Source: Rhea pennata (lineage: Eukaryota; Chordata; Aves; Rheiformes; Rheidae). From it: a stretch of 64,000 nucleotides of DNA. Numbering within the stretch: the first letter of the stretch is position 1; the number at the start of each line of letters is the position of its first letter. The stretch is from the NCBI RefSeq assembly GCF_028389875.1, contig NC_084663.1:15266666-15330665 (forward strand), written 5' to 3'. Position numbers and translations under genes: made by a program. The notes beneath the pieces were generated by a model, which saw only the letters and a program-made list of their open reading frames with translations, had not been told where the DNA came from and ran no database searches. Shown piece by piece: positions 25,701 through 38,466 of the stretch.

Positions 25701-28079
25701 ACTTTGCCAAAATATGTCAAATTTTGTTTTGCACAGCAAGATTGTGAACACTCCCAGCACAGAAATACTGCAAAGGTTTTTGTGCAGAGGGTTCATGACA
25801 GAAAGTGTTTCTGCTTGGCCATATGGGCTTCTGTGCCTGAGAGTGGATTTGGCTAACCCTGTGCGTGATGCCATCTGCTGGATCCATCCATTTCTCCTTC
25901 AGTGTCTGTGTAATACTCCTTTTATACATCCACAGCAAATGGCAGACCACCTGCATGTTTTATCTTCGTAAAAAAGAACTCCCAAATGGGCTGGCTCTGA
26001 AAAGCAGGATTATTTGGGAGAATATAATTCTAGACACACAATTATTTTTTAATGTCCTAAGCTGAAGTCCTATAAAGACCTATGTGTGGATTTATCTTAT
26101 GCAGAGGACATGTTCTGTTGACTGCAGTGGATAGCTCATGTGAAAATTCATGTGACTATGTGCTTTTTTAAAAGCTCAGTAGGAGGAACCCACAGTCAAG
26201 AATGAGATGCCATTGCACCAGGTGCTGTACCAACACAATGGGGGAAAGGCATTTTCTCAAAAAGTTTGAGTTGAAATATATCTTGAAATCAAGGAGATTT
26301 CAAGAATCCAGCTCATAGCTGGAAGGGGCAGTGACTGTTGGGCAAAACTGTCTCTTTTTCCTCCCTTCTGAGGGCATCACTTTTATATTGCAATGCCAGT
26401 CTCATCCCAAAGTTTCCGATCTCCAGGGGGAGAGAAAGAGTGTAATTTGCCATGATGAAGGGAACATGAATTGTATTTAGATGGAAGGGGTATTGGAGAG
26501 AAATGACAGCACCAACACACTCTCAACTGTAAAACAAATGAACTCACATTGCTCTTGAAATTAAAAAAATTGAAGCGTCACAAATCACCGGAATTCCCAG
26601 ACAGAGGAGTACCAGCCAAGTCCTGGATTCTCACACACATTTTGCTAAGATCTGCGAGTATGCAGACTTTTTTTGGAGAGTTTCCTCTGGAGCTAGACAG
26701 AATTTGGTTTAGAAAAATTTATCAGTGTTTGCTGACACATCATACATTCATCATAGCTATTTACTGCTTCACTTACTGTGATTAATGGGGTAGCAAACGA
26801 TGCATGTTGAATAGAGAGCACTTCAAAAATGGTCAAGGCCACTGCAAAATACTCCAAGTTTCAGAGCAAGAAATGTATTGGGGAGCTGTCCCTTCTTTTG
26901 CCCTCATATTTCTTTCTTCTCTCACTTCTTGTGGCATGTGCCATGGGGGTTGCTGGCCGGGCCTTGGGGGAGCTGCACCAACTACTATCGGCCTTGGCAC
27001 TCTGAATATACTACATTTTCTCCAGTGTCAATATAACAAATGGAAATACAGGATTTTTGAAAGGGGAGGAGGGAGACTAATGGCAACTGTGATTATAATT
27101 TGATATTTCTAGTTCCTGATGTGAAAGTATAATATGCTGTGTCTCTTCAGACAGCATTAAGAGTAGCTGTGCACAGAGACTTTGTATTTACTGATACGAC
27201 TTTTTTTGGAGAGCCTGCTAATTTCAGCAGTCTTCAACCATGTGAACAGAAATACCCAGGGTCACACTGAGGCTAGCTTGGGCTAGCACTTAGAACACTG
27301 CTGGGGAAAAATACGTGGCGGGGATGGTGGACATTCATGTATCATGCCTTTCAGGCATGAATGTGAAACCTGGTAGTATGTGGTCCTCTGTCACAGTGGG
27401 GAAACTAGTCCAGATTCAACCACATTTTAAACAGGAGGAGTGGATTAACTGAAGGAGCTGGAGGGTGAAGAGAGAGCCCAGGAGAGGGGACAGGGAACAG
27501 AAGAGTGAATTGCAATAGGAGTGGAGAACCAGAGAGGCTGGTTGGCCTCCGCTCCTGCTCAGGGGTGCTTGCTGCTCTCACTGCCACTGTGCTGATAATG
27601 ATAATATTTGGGGCTGTGCCTATTTTCCTCTCTTGAAGTCTCTGAGCTATCCCCCTGCTTTGGACAGAAGTAGAAGAGCTACTAATCTTTCAGGACGTGG
27701 CTTCAGCATTCCTGCCTGGTTCCCATATCTGCAGCTGCTTCCTTAACCTTCCACCTGTTCTGCCAAGAGTTTTGTCCATGGAATTTCCATATTATTCTCA
27801 GGAATTCATTTGGGGCAGAAATGCCTATAAAACAGGTGGGATTTTATAGCTCCAGGATTGTTTGCCAGCTGTGTATCCACCTGCTCCTGTTATTTGGTTT
27901 CTCTCTCCGTGGTCCTTTTCTCCATACTACCCCTCTGTGTCCCTGCCTGCCCATTGCTTTCTCCCTCTGTCCCACCTCACAGAGCTTTTCAGAAGGAAAG
28001 AGGCCAAACAATTTAATTATACAGACTCTGTGCCTGTGAGGTAATGATGCTGCAAAAGAAAACTCATTGAGTGTTTGGG
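19776..28079. other. Unique DNA, no gene recognised
   Basis: Eight kilobases hold no recognisable repeat or exon. Small features are a 12-C run (21542-21553), a 12-A run (25383-25394) and a hairpin at 27343-27359. Frames of 116-131 codons at 22134-22529 (minus) and 25621-25971 (plus) show no domain. I treat both as chance, because openings of this length are expected in 64 kb. Confidence 0.55.
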
Positions 28080-28790
28080 ATATCGTGCAGTTAAAGGAAC
28101 TTAATTGCCTCTGCATGTTGAAGAGATGTTATAATACAACATGATTCCCATCTACTTGCTGCTTACTTATTAAGCCATGCTTTGAATCTTGTTGTTATAC
28201 CATTGAGTATACTTTTAAGAGACAGTTGACCTGGTGAGTAACAATCAGGTTGGCAAGCTGCCAAGGGAAGTTGACTAAAAAGATGGTTTTCATCCTCTGA
28301 AGGCTGCTGAGCTGACTGCTAATACTGTGCCAGCTGCTTCCCGGCTCTCACAGATCTACCCGCCAAATTCACAGACCTTCTGAGCAATTCAGCAGTCTTG
28401 TCATTAAGCCTATTAAATCCCCTTGATGTTTCCAACAACAACTTAGATTTTACCACTAATGAAAGAAAACTCACAGTTCCTCTGGATTTAGTCCATCTTA
28501 TCTCAACAACTGAAAGAGAGCTTGGCTAAAAGGATAAAGAACTTTTTTCTTTTTATCATCATATTAAGCCATTTTCATTGTGTCATTCCAAAGCAGACAG
28601 AAATACTCTTGAGCAATTAGGCTGGAATGATTTCCAGGGTTGCTGTCCCATCACTGCAGAGGCTCCTGCCTCTGAAGCAAGGGCAGCAGAAGTAATCATT
28701 CATCGAGGTCTTCAGCCATCAAATTTTTGTATAAGTGTGAGTGGTGCCACTGGAACTGATGACAGCTCAAATTAACTGAAGGGGGGGCAT
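28080..28790. promoter_or_regulatory. Candidate conserved non-coding element
   Basis: This is unique, moderately AT-rich, non-repetitive sequence of even complexity directly upstream of a CR1 insertion. It contains homeodomain-like ATTA/TAAT cores ('cttattaagcc', 'cattaagcctattaaatcc', 'agtaatcattcat') and an E-box-like 'cagctg'. The texture resembles vertebrate enhancers, but nothing in a single genome proves conservation. Treat as a suggestion only. Confidence 0.2.
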
Positions 28791-28933
28791 GACACCCTTC
28801 TGCTTTCTCTGCCATGGGCCAGGAGCTGAAGATCAGAGCATGCACCTTGGAGCAATGCCATAGGAATGCATAATCACAGAATCACTGAGGTTGGCAGGGA
28901 CCTCTGGAGATCAGCTAGTCCAACCTCCTTGCT

Positions 28934-29755
28934 CTAAGTAGAGTCCACTAGTGCGGGTTGCTCAGGGCCATGTTCAGTTTGGTTTTGAATGTTTCCACAG
29001 TCTCTATGGGCAACCTGTTCCACTATACGACCACCCTCACAGTAAATTTTTTTTCTTTTGTTCAAAGGGAATTTTCTGTTTGTCAATTTGTCCCCGTTGC
29101 CTGTTGTCCTTTCACTGGGCACCACTGAGAAGAGTCTGACTCTGTCTTTTCTACTTCCTCCCATCAGGTATTTACACACAGATGAGATCCCCCTGAACCT
29201 TCTCTGCTCTCAGCTGAAAGATCTCACCTCTCTCAGCTTCTCCTGTATGGCAGGTGCTCCAGTTCCTTAGTCACACTGGTGACTAAGGAGCAAGTCCAGT
29301 ATGTCCATATCTCTCTTGCACTGGGAAGCTCCAAACTGGACATAACACTCCAAGTGTGGCCTCATCAGTGCTGAGTAGAGGGGAAGGATCAAAGGATCAC
29401 CTCCCTCAACCTGTTGGCCTCCTTTGCCATGAGGGCGTATTGCTGGCTCATTGCTGGTCCCAGGTTGCACTATGAAGAGCTGCTTTCCAGCTGGTCAGCC
29501 CCCTAGCTTGTTCAGCTGCAAGATTTTTTTCCTCCCCAGGTGCAGGACCTGGCATTTTCCTTTGTTCAAGTTCATGAGATCCCTGTCAGCCCATCTCTCC
29601 AGCTTCTCAAGATCCATCTGAATAGCAATACAACCTTCTGATGTATCAACCTTTCCTTCCAATTTTGTATCATCTGTCAACTTGCTGAGGGTGCACCCTG
29701 TCACAACATCCAGGTCATTAATGAAGATGTTAAATGGTACTGGCCCCAGTATCAA
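28934..29755 (-). pseudogene. CR1 reverse transcriptase C-terminal half, disabled
   Basis: At 29495-29755 the minus strand shows GPVPFNIFINDLDVVTGCTL, then SKLTDDTKL and KLERWADRDLMNLNKGKCQV. The catalytic box, normally FADD in CR1, reads LTDD here: the paired aspartates remain but the preceding aromatic and alanine are lost. The downstream thumb and C-terminal region continues in broken frames ([20 protein letters not shown] at 29300-29400; KYLMGGSRKDRVRLFSVVPS near 29170) to the 3' UTR. Several stops separate the parts. Normally this region completes the polymerase that copies CR1 RNA at a nicked target. Confidence 0.88.
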
Positions 29756-29856
29756 CCTGTGGCTGACCTTCTGGACTTTGAGCTGCTGATCATGACTCCT
29801 TGAGCCAGAGAGTTTAGCCAGTTTTCAGACAACCACAGTGCACATTTATCTAGCCT

Positions 29857-30605
29857 CTACTTCATCAGTTTTTCTATGATGATGTTATGGGAGGCAAGGT
29901 AAAAAGCCTTGATAAAGCCAAGAAAAACAATATCCATTCCTCTGCCCTCATCCATGGAGCCAATCAACTTATCATAGAAGGCTATCAGGGTGGTCAGGCA
30001 TGATTTCACCTTCATAAATTCATACGGTCTACTCTCAATCACTTTCTTATCCTTCATGTGTTCGGAAATGGCTTCCGGGATGAGCTGCTCCATCACCATC
30101 CCAGAGATCAGTGTGAGGCTGACTGTTATCGCAGATCCTCCTTCTTGTACTTTCTTGAAAATAGGAGAGATATTTGCTTTCCTCCAGTCCTCAGGAACTT
30201 CCCCTAGTTGTCATGACTTTTCAAAAATAATCAGGAGTGGCCTCACAATGTCATGGACCAGATTCCACAGCACTTGTGGATGCATCCTATCAGGTCTCAT
30301 ATGCTTTTGTATGTCCAGTCTGTTTAAATAGTCCCTGACCTGACCCTTCTCTACCAAGGTTAAATATTCCTTGCTCCCAACTTCTCACTGGTCTCAGAGG
30401 AAGCCTGGGATTCTTGAAAGCCAGGCTTCTCAGTAAAGAATGAAGCAAAGGCATTGAGTACCCCAACCTTTTCTATGTCCTTTTTCACTAGATCCCCTGC
30501 CTCATTCAGCAGCAGGCCAACATTTTCCCTAGTATTCCTCTTGCTGTGAGTATACCTGTAGAATCCTTTTTTGTTGCTCTTCATATCTCTCATCAGATTC
30601 AACAC
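29857..30605 (-). pseudogene. CR1 reverse transcriptase N-terminal half, catalytic Asp lost
   Basis: At 30360-30605 the minus strand reads MRDMKSNKKGFYRYTHSKRN, then TRENVGLLLNEAGDLVKKDI, the linker ahead of the polymerase. At 29857-30099 it reads MVMEQLIPEAISEHMKDKKV and IVFLGFIKAFYLASHN. Active CR1 has LDFSKAFDTVSHN at the last position; here the first catalytic aspartate is glycine and the second conserved one is tyrosine. The enzyme could not polymerise even if its frame were intact. Confidence 0.88.
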
Positions 30606-31147
30606 CAGGCGGTCTTTGTCTTTCCGAACCCCATCCCAGCATGCTGAGGCAGTGTCACTATAGTCCTACTGGGTTGTCTGTCCCTGCTTCCATCTGCTGT
30701 ATGCTTCTTGTTATGTTTGAGTTTAGTCAGGAGCTCCTTCTTTATCCATGCAGGCTTCCTGCCACCTTTGTTTGGCATCCTGCATGTTGGGATGGACCGT
30801 TCTTGAGCTTGGAGGAGGTGATCCTTGAAAATTAACCAGCTCTCCTGGATCTCTCTTCTCTTCAGGACAGTCTCTTATGGGATTCTTCCAAGCAGGTTCC
30901 TGAACTGCCCAAAGTCTGCTATTCTGAATCCAGGGCTGTGATCCTGCTATTTGCCTTGTTACCTTCCCTCAGGATACGGAACTCCACCATCTTGTCATCA
31001 CTGCAACCAAGGCTGCTCCCAGCCTTCGCGTCCCCAGTGGGTTCTACTTTGTTTGTAAGCACGAGGTCCAGCAGAGTTTATCCCCTCATCAGCTCCTTGA
31101 CCAACAGCTGCAAACGTGAGGCTTCTTCTATCTGAAGAAGGCCTCGT

Positions 31148-31423
31148 CTACCTCTTCCTAATCAAGTAGTCTGTAGCAGACACCCATTGCAGTGTCACCA
31201 TATTAGTTGGCCCACTTATCCCGACCCATAACCTCTCAGCTGGCCCCTCACCTGTCCCCAGGCAGAGCTCCATACATTTCTGCTGTTCTTTCACAAAAAG
31301 GGTGACACTGCCCCCTCCTTGTCCTCCTGGCCCATCCTTCCTAAAGAGCCTGTATCCGTCCACTGCAGCACTCCACTCATGTGAATTAATCCCATTACAT
31401 CTCCATGACCCCAGTGAGATCAT
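31148..31423 (-). pseudogene. CR1 endonuclease N-terminal fragment
   Basis: A 91-codon open stretch shows SAAVDGYRLFRKDGPGGQGG followed by GSVTLFVKEQQKCMELCLG, characteristic of the APE-type endonuclease at the start of CR1 ORF2. That domain nicks genomic DNA to prime reverse transcription. Just beyond it (31080-31145), acidic residues matching the next conserved block run straight into a later part of the domain. The middle of the endonuclease, where the GDFN-type active-site block would lie, is therefore missing. The domain is inactive. Confidence 0.85.
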
Positions 31424-31580
31424 AGCTCTGCAACCTCATGTAGACCTCTAATTCCTCCTGTTTGTTCTCCTTTCTGTATTAATGTACAGGTACTTCACAA
31501 AGGCACCCAGGTGTGCTGATTTCTCAGAAAGGGTATGAGAGCTTTCCCTCTAGTGTCGTCCTCTCAGGACCTCCTTATCT

Positions 31581-34500
31581 GTGTGCATAAGCTTGTATTG
31601 TATTATACTCATATTCACTGCAAGTTAAATGGTGCGAATTGTGAGCTAGAGTCCAAGTCTTTTAAAAAAACAAACTGAATTACCTAAAGCTGGAGATTCA
31701 GTTCCAAATTCCCCAGCTGTCTGGAAAAGCCCGTAGTTACTTCACACTACCTTTTGCGTTGATTTGCTGTAACAGACTTTCATTATGCAATCATATAAGA
31801 TTTCTGGTACTGGATTGCCTTCCTCATTCTGTGTGTTGTGTGGAAAGAGAATTTGGCAGACTAGTACAGGGGGGTTGTTGGAGACCTGAAACTTTCAGTA
31901 CTGAAGCTTTGTAGTGTGTACAGAATGAAGGATGAGTCTGCTGGAAAGAAAAACAGCTCTTATGGCTTGCTAGAGAGGATATAGATCTAGATTCTTTCAT
32001 GGCTTCTGCCATTGACTTGCTAGTCATGATGGGTAAATCTCTCTTTCCAGATCAGGGAAAGGTAGTAGTACTCCCTGGCCCTTCGCCGCTGTTGTGAAAA
32101 GTATTTCTTAAAAATAGTGAAAAGCACCATGAGAGCATCTGCAATGTAAAGACACAGCAAATAATATCTAAAGAAATTTGGGAATGATGAGTTTCAACAG
32201 CAATACAGAAAATCTGCCTAGAAGTCAGTTTGAGTCAGAAAAGACAATTCATGTTTCAGCAAAGTATGAAGAAGAGAGAGGGGGGAAGCTGTATTGTTTC
32301 TGTTATAAAGTAATTGTTGGAATGTTAGAATAAAGTTGATAAAACAAGGAGCATAAATTTAAGAGCTAGCATAAGCAATAAGTCTTCCTTCAGGAGAACT
32401 GCCTTTAAAAGCTTCAGAGAAAACGAGATGAAAAGTAACTTACATAGATTTTGTTGAAAAAAATCTGTGCAAGAGCAGTACATTTTGTATAATGTCGTGG
32501 TTGAGGTTTTGGTGTGTTCTTTTCCACAGGACCCTTCAAGGGCTGAATCCAGACCTCACTGCAGAGGTAACTAAACAGATAAATACGCAGACATGTAGAG
32601 GTAACTAAACAAATGCAAACTAAACACATACTGCAGCATGCTTAATGGATATTTCCTGATTTCCAGGTTCATGACCATTACCAGGGATGTTTATGGGTGT
32701 AGAATGGTGGACATAAACTGAAGGGGCTAAGATAGTTCCATATATCAAAGGAAAAGGTAAAAAAAAAAAAAAAAAAAAAAAATTACTGTTTGAACAGAAC
32801 TGAGTTTGATGCCAATGAAAAGGAACAGTTCTGAACAAAAGAAACCCATTTTGACATGTAATGTGGTTATGCATTTGAGCGATTGTCAAAATTTTAGTTT
32901 ACTGATATAATATATGCTTTCTCCCCAGCAAGTGCCCTAAGTACCACTCTTCCATATGTTCAAACAGCCACAGTAACAGCCACAGAGCTGTTTCACAGTC
33001 TATGAAAAATAAATCTTTTGCGAGATCCTATTAAGTTGCGCAACATGTAACTTATCAGCAATAAAAATTATTCCTTTTAGAAAGTTAATGCCACCTAGAA
33101 AGTTAATGAAAGCTTTTGCCAAATTGAAGTCCTTCTCATAAACGTGGAGTCAAGCTCGCGTTTATCCTGGTCTTCTGTGTATTCAGAGACTGAAGTTTCC
33201 AGAAGGGTGATACGTTCTGCTGGGTTTCTCCTCCCATCGTTTACAGAGTCCTTGGATCACTTCCAGGGATTTGCCAATGGAGAGCTCATGAATTGCAGCG
33301 TGTGTTATGAAACGAGTGTTTCATGGAAACATCTCAGGGTATGGGCACAGGGATAGGCTACTGTCAAGTAAACACTGAGGCTTTGCAGTGTGTCAGCTGT
33401 TTTGGGATTGTCGATATGCCCATACTCAGGATTAAAACAGTAAATCTTCTTGGGCCTTCCGACTTGGTGTCCTTGGAAAGATGAGATATTAAGGTATTGT
33501 GGCAGGCAGTACTAGTCTTGGCAGCTAAGAAATAGCTGGTCTGTGGATCCCCAGGGGGAAAAAAAACAGTGAATAGATGAGGCTCATTTCTGACCTATTC
33601 TGAGCTGCTGTCCTGGGTAAACACAGAAAACCACCTTCATTTCAAGCGATTTCTGCCCCACAACAAAGCTCTTAAAGCTTCCCTGGTTCATCATCTCTTT
33701 GAGGCTGGCTGTGCTTACTGCATTCACTGCGTTCGCACTTCTGCTTTGAGAGGACACTGAGTCGCTTTTACAGCAGGCAGAATACAAGAACTGACGGCTG
33801 GTAACCAAAGGCTTTAGTTCAACACCTGTGTATCTGTGTATATCATTTTAAGAGAAAGTGAGTAAATAAAAATTGGTGCATGTTCTCTAGAGCAGCAGGT
33901 TTCCCTAATACCTTGTTTGGGACTGATACTAGTGGGGTATGCTGTACAGTCGCTGCAGTTCACCAAACATATTCTGGATCTCCGTGATCATGCAGGGAGA
34001 AAGCCCATCAGAACACAGTAGAAAATACAATTAAGTGAAACTGGATCCCTCTGTTTACTGGCAGCAGTATTTAAAAGGAAAAATCCTTCCCTTCTACCCT
34101 TCTGTTCACTTCCATTCGCTTATCCTTCCGCTTCCCCCAAAGGCTGCCAAAGCCACAAGGAAATTAAATGTTGTCTATTACAGTTTACATGTTACAGGCT
34201 TGTCTCCAAAAATCAGTTTAACCACCACTAAAAATGTGCCCTGCTCATCCTGAGAAGAGAAGGGAGGAAAAGAAGACTCTTTTAGGAAAACTTTCTCCAG
34301 ACCTTGTGTAAAATCTGTTTGAAAGGATGTTTCCATAGTGTTTCAGAGCATAATTTAATGAGTGTAAAACACAGAAGTAGCTGTAACCATCTGAAATGAA
34401 TTGTAAGAACAGCTTTTCAGAAGATGTGCTCTAATCAAAGGTATTCATCAACACAGAAGCGGAATCTGGGGAACTACAAGACATATTTAAACTTGGGGTT

Positions 34501-35144
34501 TAGAAACACTCTCTGGCATTTTTGTTCCTGTTGTTGAAAGGATGGGGAAAAGTAGCCAAAAGGGACAACAGAAAACTGTGATAATTATTTTGTTTTGTTT
34601 TATTCTTAGAAGCCTGACCCCCACATATTTTAAGTAGAACATTTACGTAACTGTTTTAGGAGCATCACTTTTTGTTGCACCAGGAATTGCACAAGCATGG
34701 GAATTTCTTATTCTGAAGGAATATAGCAGGATTTCAGTCCTAGTCTGAGGAGCTGAGCAAACAAACTGACAATTTACTCCAGCGTCAATTCAGTGAACAA
34801 CCTAGGTGTGTATGTAAAGTTTAGCACATGCGTGAATGGCACGTGCTAAGTCTCTGTTGGCCTGCTTCCTGCACTGAAGTGTTTCCAAAGCTCTCGTGTT
34901 TATACACGCATTGTATGCATTTGCTATATATGTATACATGTCTAAATACATACATAGACTGTTGTCTGTCTTATTTATTCCATGTAATATGGCTATTTAC
35001 TTTTGCTGTCTCTGTGCTCATGGGAGAAGAAACCAATCTGAGAGGAGTCAGTCTTGCTAACAGCTGAATATGTGAATTACTGTTGATGACAAAGTGGTAG
35101 TGAACTCTCTTAAACTATCTTTTCTCTATTGACCTTTCTGTCAG
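31581..35144. other. Unique AT-rich DNA
   Basis: No gene is recognised. There is a 24-A run at 32759-32782 and a short direct repeat of 'tagaaagttaatg' (33078-33090 and 33096-33108). Confidence 0.55.
32759..32782 (+). repeat. Poly-A run (24)
   Basis: An uninterrupted A run, preceded by 'gaaaaggt'. No polyadenylation signal or identifiable retrocopy is seen upstream. Confidence 0.9.
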
Positions 35145-35295
35145 CTGGATGCTTTGCTTCAAAGGCTGCAGCAGCACTGCAGCAGTTTTACCATCAGCTC
35201 CTTGACACAAACCATTTACTCACAGTCAGTCCTGATCTGATAAGCTGTAAGGGACTATTTCAGGACATCTACAAAGAATTTGCACTGAAATTCAG
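35145..35295 (+). CDS. Candidate internal exon, family unknown
   Basis: A 151-bp segment is preceded by a moderately pyrimidine-rich acceptor ('ttctctattgacctttctgt' then CAG) and followed by CAG|GTATTT, an acceptable donor. One frame is open across it: GCFASKAAAALQQFYHQLLD, then TNHLLTVSPDLISCKGLFQD and IYKEFALKF. The other two frames contain stops. Codon choice and composition look protein-like, with a helix-forming AAALQQFYHQLL stretch. I do not recognise the family and see no flanking exon. The length is not a multiple of three. Random AT-rich DNA can produce such a segment, so this is a weak candidate. Confidence 0.22.
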
Positions 35296-38200
35296 GTATT
35301 TTGTAAACTGTTGTGGGGAACTGAAGTCTTCTGTGACAAAAATAAATCCAGCTCAATCCCAGTAAAGCCTTGCCATATTTTGATCCTAAAGGGATCAGTA
35401 AGGGGATAGAGCCTCAATGCTTGTTAAAAGGTCATGCTGGTATATGTCCAGAAGGGGTATAGTCAGTGCTAATTGTAGTTTGTGCTGTTGGACGTAATGA
35501 ATCTCAAAGTCCAAGTTTAAGACCAAAAGAGGAGGATAGAAATTACAGCAGCCTGCTACAGAGTAATCTGGATTGATCATTGGATCCACTCTTTGATTCA
35601 AAAACAATTTTGCAAACATCGAAGAACTCTCTTGGAAAATGAACAGTGAACTCTCTTGGAAAATGCTTCACTCTCAGTTGCTGCTGATTTGAAGATGACA
35701 CTATGAAGATACATTTGTCAATTCCTTACACTCTTCCAGGTGGAACTGGAATCTGTCACTAACTTGCTCATATGAACGTGTTACTATCCATTGCATGAGA
35801 AAATGAATGTATGTGAATGTAAGTGAGAGAATGTGAATATATGGAAGCAGTTGAAGATCCTATGTCAGTGCAGGCTCAAGTATCCAATTGGATTAATCTG
35901 ATCTTGAAATTAAGGCCTTGGAAAATTTCTGCAAAGATTACAAACATGTTTGTTTTACTTATTATATCTAAGTAGTGCCTTGAAGCCAAAGGAATTGACT
36001 ATGCTAAGCATTAGCATACACACACGACCTGCTTGTCTAGGACCATAATAAGGGCTGATAATTTGATAATACCTCATGCTTGGTATAAACATTCAGGAAC
36101 ACAGACATCTCCTGATCATCAAATTATTTTTTCCAAGACTGGTGGCATGTCATACAATCTCTTCCATAACCCTATCAAGCTCTGTATAGATCGGTGCCAA
36201 AGGTACTCTGACTCTTGACCTTGATCTCCGCTCAACTTCCTTGGGGACCTTTTGAAGGAGGTGCTGGATGTGGCTTCTGACCTCATTAACTGCATTGACT
36301 AGTTCTTTGACATATGACTTTCTCATGAGAGGGAGGTTTCAAAATACTGTTAAATCAAGCTTTGACATTTTTCTGTTCATGTGCACTCAAATTACTAAGT
36401 TCAAAGCCACACACTGCAGGTATGCACATCGTATTTCCAATAAATGTCATTCATTTTAAAATGATAACAACTAAAAGTATGCATATGGAGAATCAGGAGG
36501 ATAGTGCATAAGTAGCATTACACAATGATTTAATTCAATGATGCATAGTCAATTAACAGAAATGGCAATGTGCTTGGGGTTTCAATTCATATATCCAAGA
36601 TAAAATATCCAGGAGCACTGCTCTTGACATTTGATCAGTAACACCTTTTGAGTTTCTGGAGAAGCCTTAAAGGTTACCACTATATTTCATCCTTCCAAGC
36701 TCCACGTTAGAGGGCTCAGTCTCATGAAGCATCACCTGCTACCAAGGACTGGCACTCGTCCAGTGGTTTTTTAAATCACATTCTGACATGGGCTGCACAG
36801 AATTTTCACTTGGCATCTTCTTTCCTAGGAAAATCAGTTCCTTTATTTCAAGCATGAGTAAAAGTAGATGAGGCAGACAGAGGCAAGAAGGGGAGTGGAG
36901 AGGGAGATAATTAGCCCTGTATTGCAGCCTGGCCTCCAAAAGGAGCAAATGGAAAGAAACCAAACTGCAGAGGACAGAAAGTGAGGTAGAAGAGCATTCC
37001 CCACCAAGGATAACATAGTCTGAGAAGTAAAGAAACAGGAGCAAAGGGAATTTTGTGTCCAAGGGGAAGTCTGACGGGCTGAGTGAAAAAGTTTTGGATA
37101 GCTGCCCTGCTTAAACCTGCATCTGGGCTTTGGGACAATGTCACAAACCCTGCCTCTGGCAGCTCAGCACCAACGTGCCCTAGGGACAATCTGCATGTGA
37201 CATGCTCCAGTTACAGGGCCTAAGACAGCCTGAGGAGAAAGCCTTGAGGAAGACCTGGAAAGATAAGCAAACCAGCCTAGTCTGCAGCCTGGGGAATGCT
37301 AAGTAGAGGCTCACGCTGAAGACACCTGCTGTAACAGTGGATTGACTTCTGCCCCAAGCAGGAAATGGGATAGGAAAAGTTGAATACCATAGAAATATTA
37401 CTTTGGTGGTAACTTTAACAGGAAGATTAAATCCCTGGTTCAAGAACTGAAGACAACTGTGGGAGGAGAGTGGCTTACAGCACGGTCAAGGCCCATGTCT
37501 GCTGAAGTACCAGGGGAGCATCTGCTACGAGCTGAGAGCTGAGCCACTGAACACTGGCAGGCTACATGCTGGCAGGAAGCAATAACTGCCCTACGAGCCC
37601 TTCTCATGACTCTTAGGGTGATGTGGTCCTTGTCCCAGAGTGCTGTCTTTCATTGATTAGAAAGAAAAAAATACATAAAAAGCTAAAAATATCTCCGCTG
37701 CCCTTGTGCCTGTCTGACAAAGCGACAGACCCAGCAGGCATACCTCCACAGCGGGCACAGGTCTTGCAAAGAGAAGTTGCTTACTTCTGTATGCCTGCAG
37801 TGTTCATCCTTGCACAGTAAAAGATAGATAAAAATAGCTTGTACCATACAAGTCTCTTAGGCCCAATCTGGAAGGACTTACAAAACTTTTTCCAGTGTCT
37901 TTTTACTCATGCAACTGCGTATTTCTTGTTTTTCCTTGTTTTACAAGTGAAGAAGTGATTAGAAAGCATAATTTGTAGTGCAGTGTAAGATACAAAAATA
38001 AAGTATGAAATGTCACAAAGACCTGATTTTTAATTCTGCCTCTGAGCTGTGGTCTTCTGTTTGCTACATTGTGGAGAATAAGACAGTGGAGATATTTAAC
38101 AACTTCTTAGGTAAGGCTTTGCAAGCTCTGATACTATGCTATGGTCAGTAAACCAAGCCCATTAATGGAGCAGTTTATGTGTAATAGCTGCTTTTTCCAA

Positions 38201-38328
38201 ACACAGAATAAGAAGCCTTTGAAGAATAATGCCTGGATTTTTTAGAATTACACTGCAAAAATAACTTCTGCATCTTGTTAAAAAATGGCTGATCTAATCC
38301 AAAACCAGAAATGAGATGAATATTTTTA
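35296..38328. other. Unique DNA, no gene recognised
   Basis: No interspersed repeat is recognised. An 18-bp direct repeat (35624-35641 and 35648-35665) is a small tandem duplication. Opposite-strand frames of 92 and 107 codons at 36739-37189 overlap each other and carry no domain. Confidence 0.55.
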
Positions 38329-38383
38329 ATATATATATATATATATTTACAAACATATATGCACATAAACAAACATACATTTA

Positions 38384-38419
<36 letters not shown>

Positions 38420-38466
38420 CATACATGTGTGTGTGTATATATGTTAGCAAATATATATATATATTT
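38329..38466 (+). repeat. Compound (AT)n/(GT)n microsatellite
   Basis: Several AT runs and one GT run alternate with short ACATA-like spacers. The long open frame on the minus strand here is only the translation of the repeat. Confidence 0.95.

Larger units (their letters stand above)
28866..31580 (-). mobile_element. CR1 LINE, longest copy (about 2.7 kb)
   Basis: The plus strand begins with the reverse complement of a CR1 3' end ('aatcacagaatcactgaggt'). It continues through the ORF2 C-terminus, reverse transcriptase, linker and the N-terminal half of the endonuclease. The coding start side lies near 31530, where the minus strand reads like the first ORF2 residues (…ENKQEELEVYM…). ORF1 and the 5' UTR are absent. 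Part of the endonuclease is deleted at about 31130. Stops and frameshifts are spread throughout, so it is an old, inactive 5'-truncated insertion. Confidence 0.93.

Noticed and set aside
25621..25971. 116-codon plus frame
   Set aside because: No ATG at the start, overlapping antisense frames, no domain.
38175..38450. Minus frame rich in Y, I, H and T
   Set aside because: Translation of an AT/GT microsatellite.
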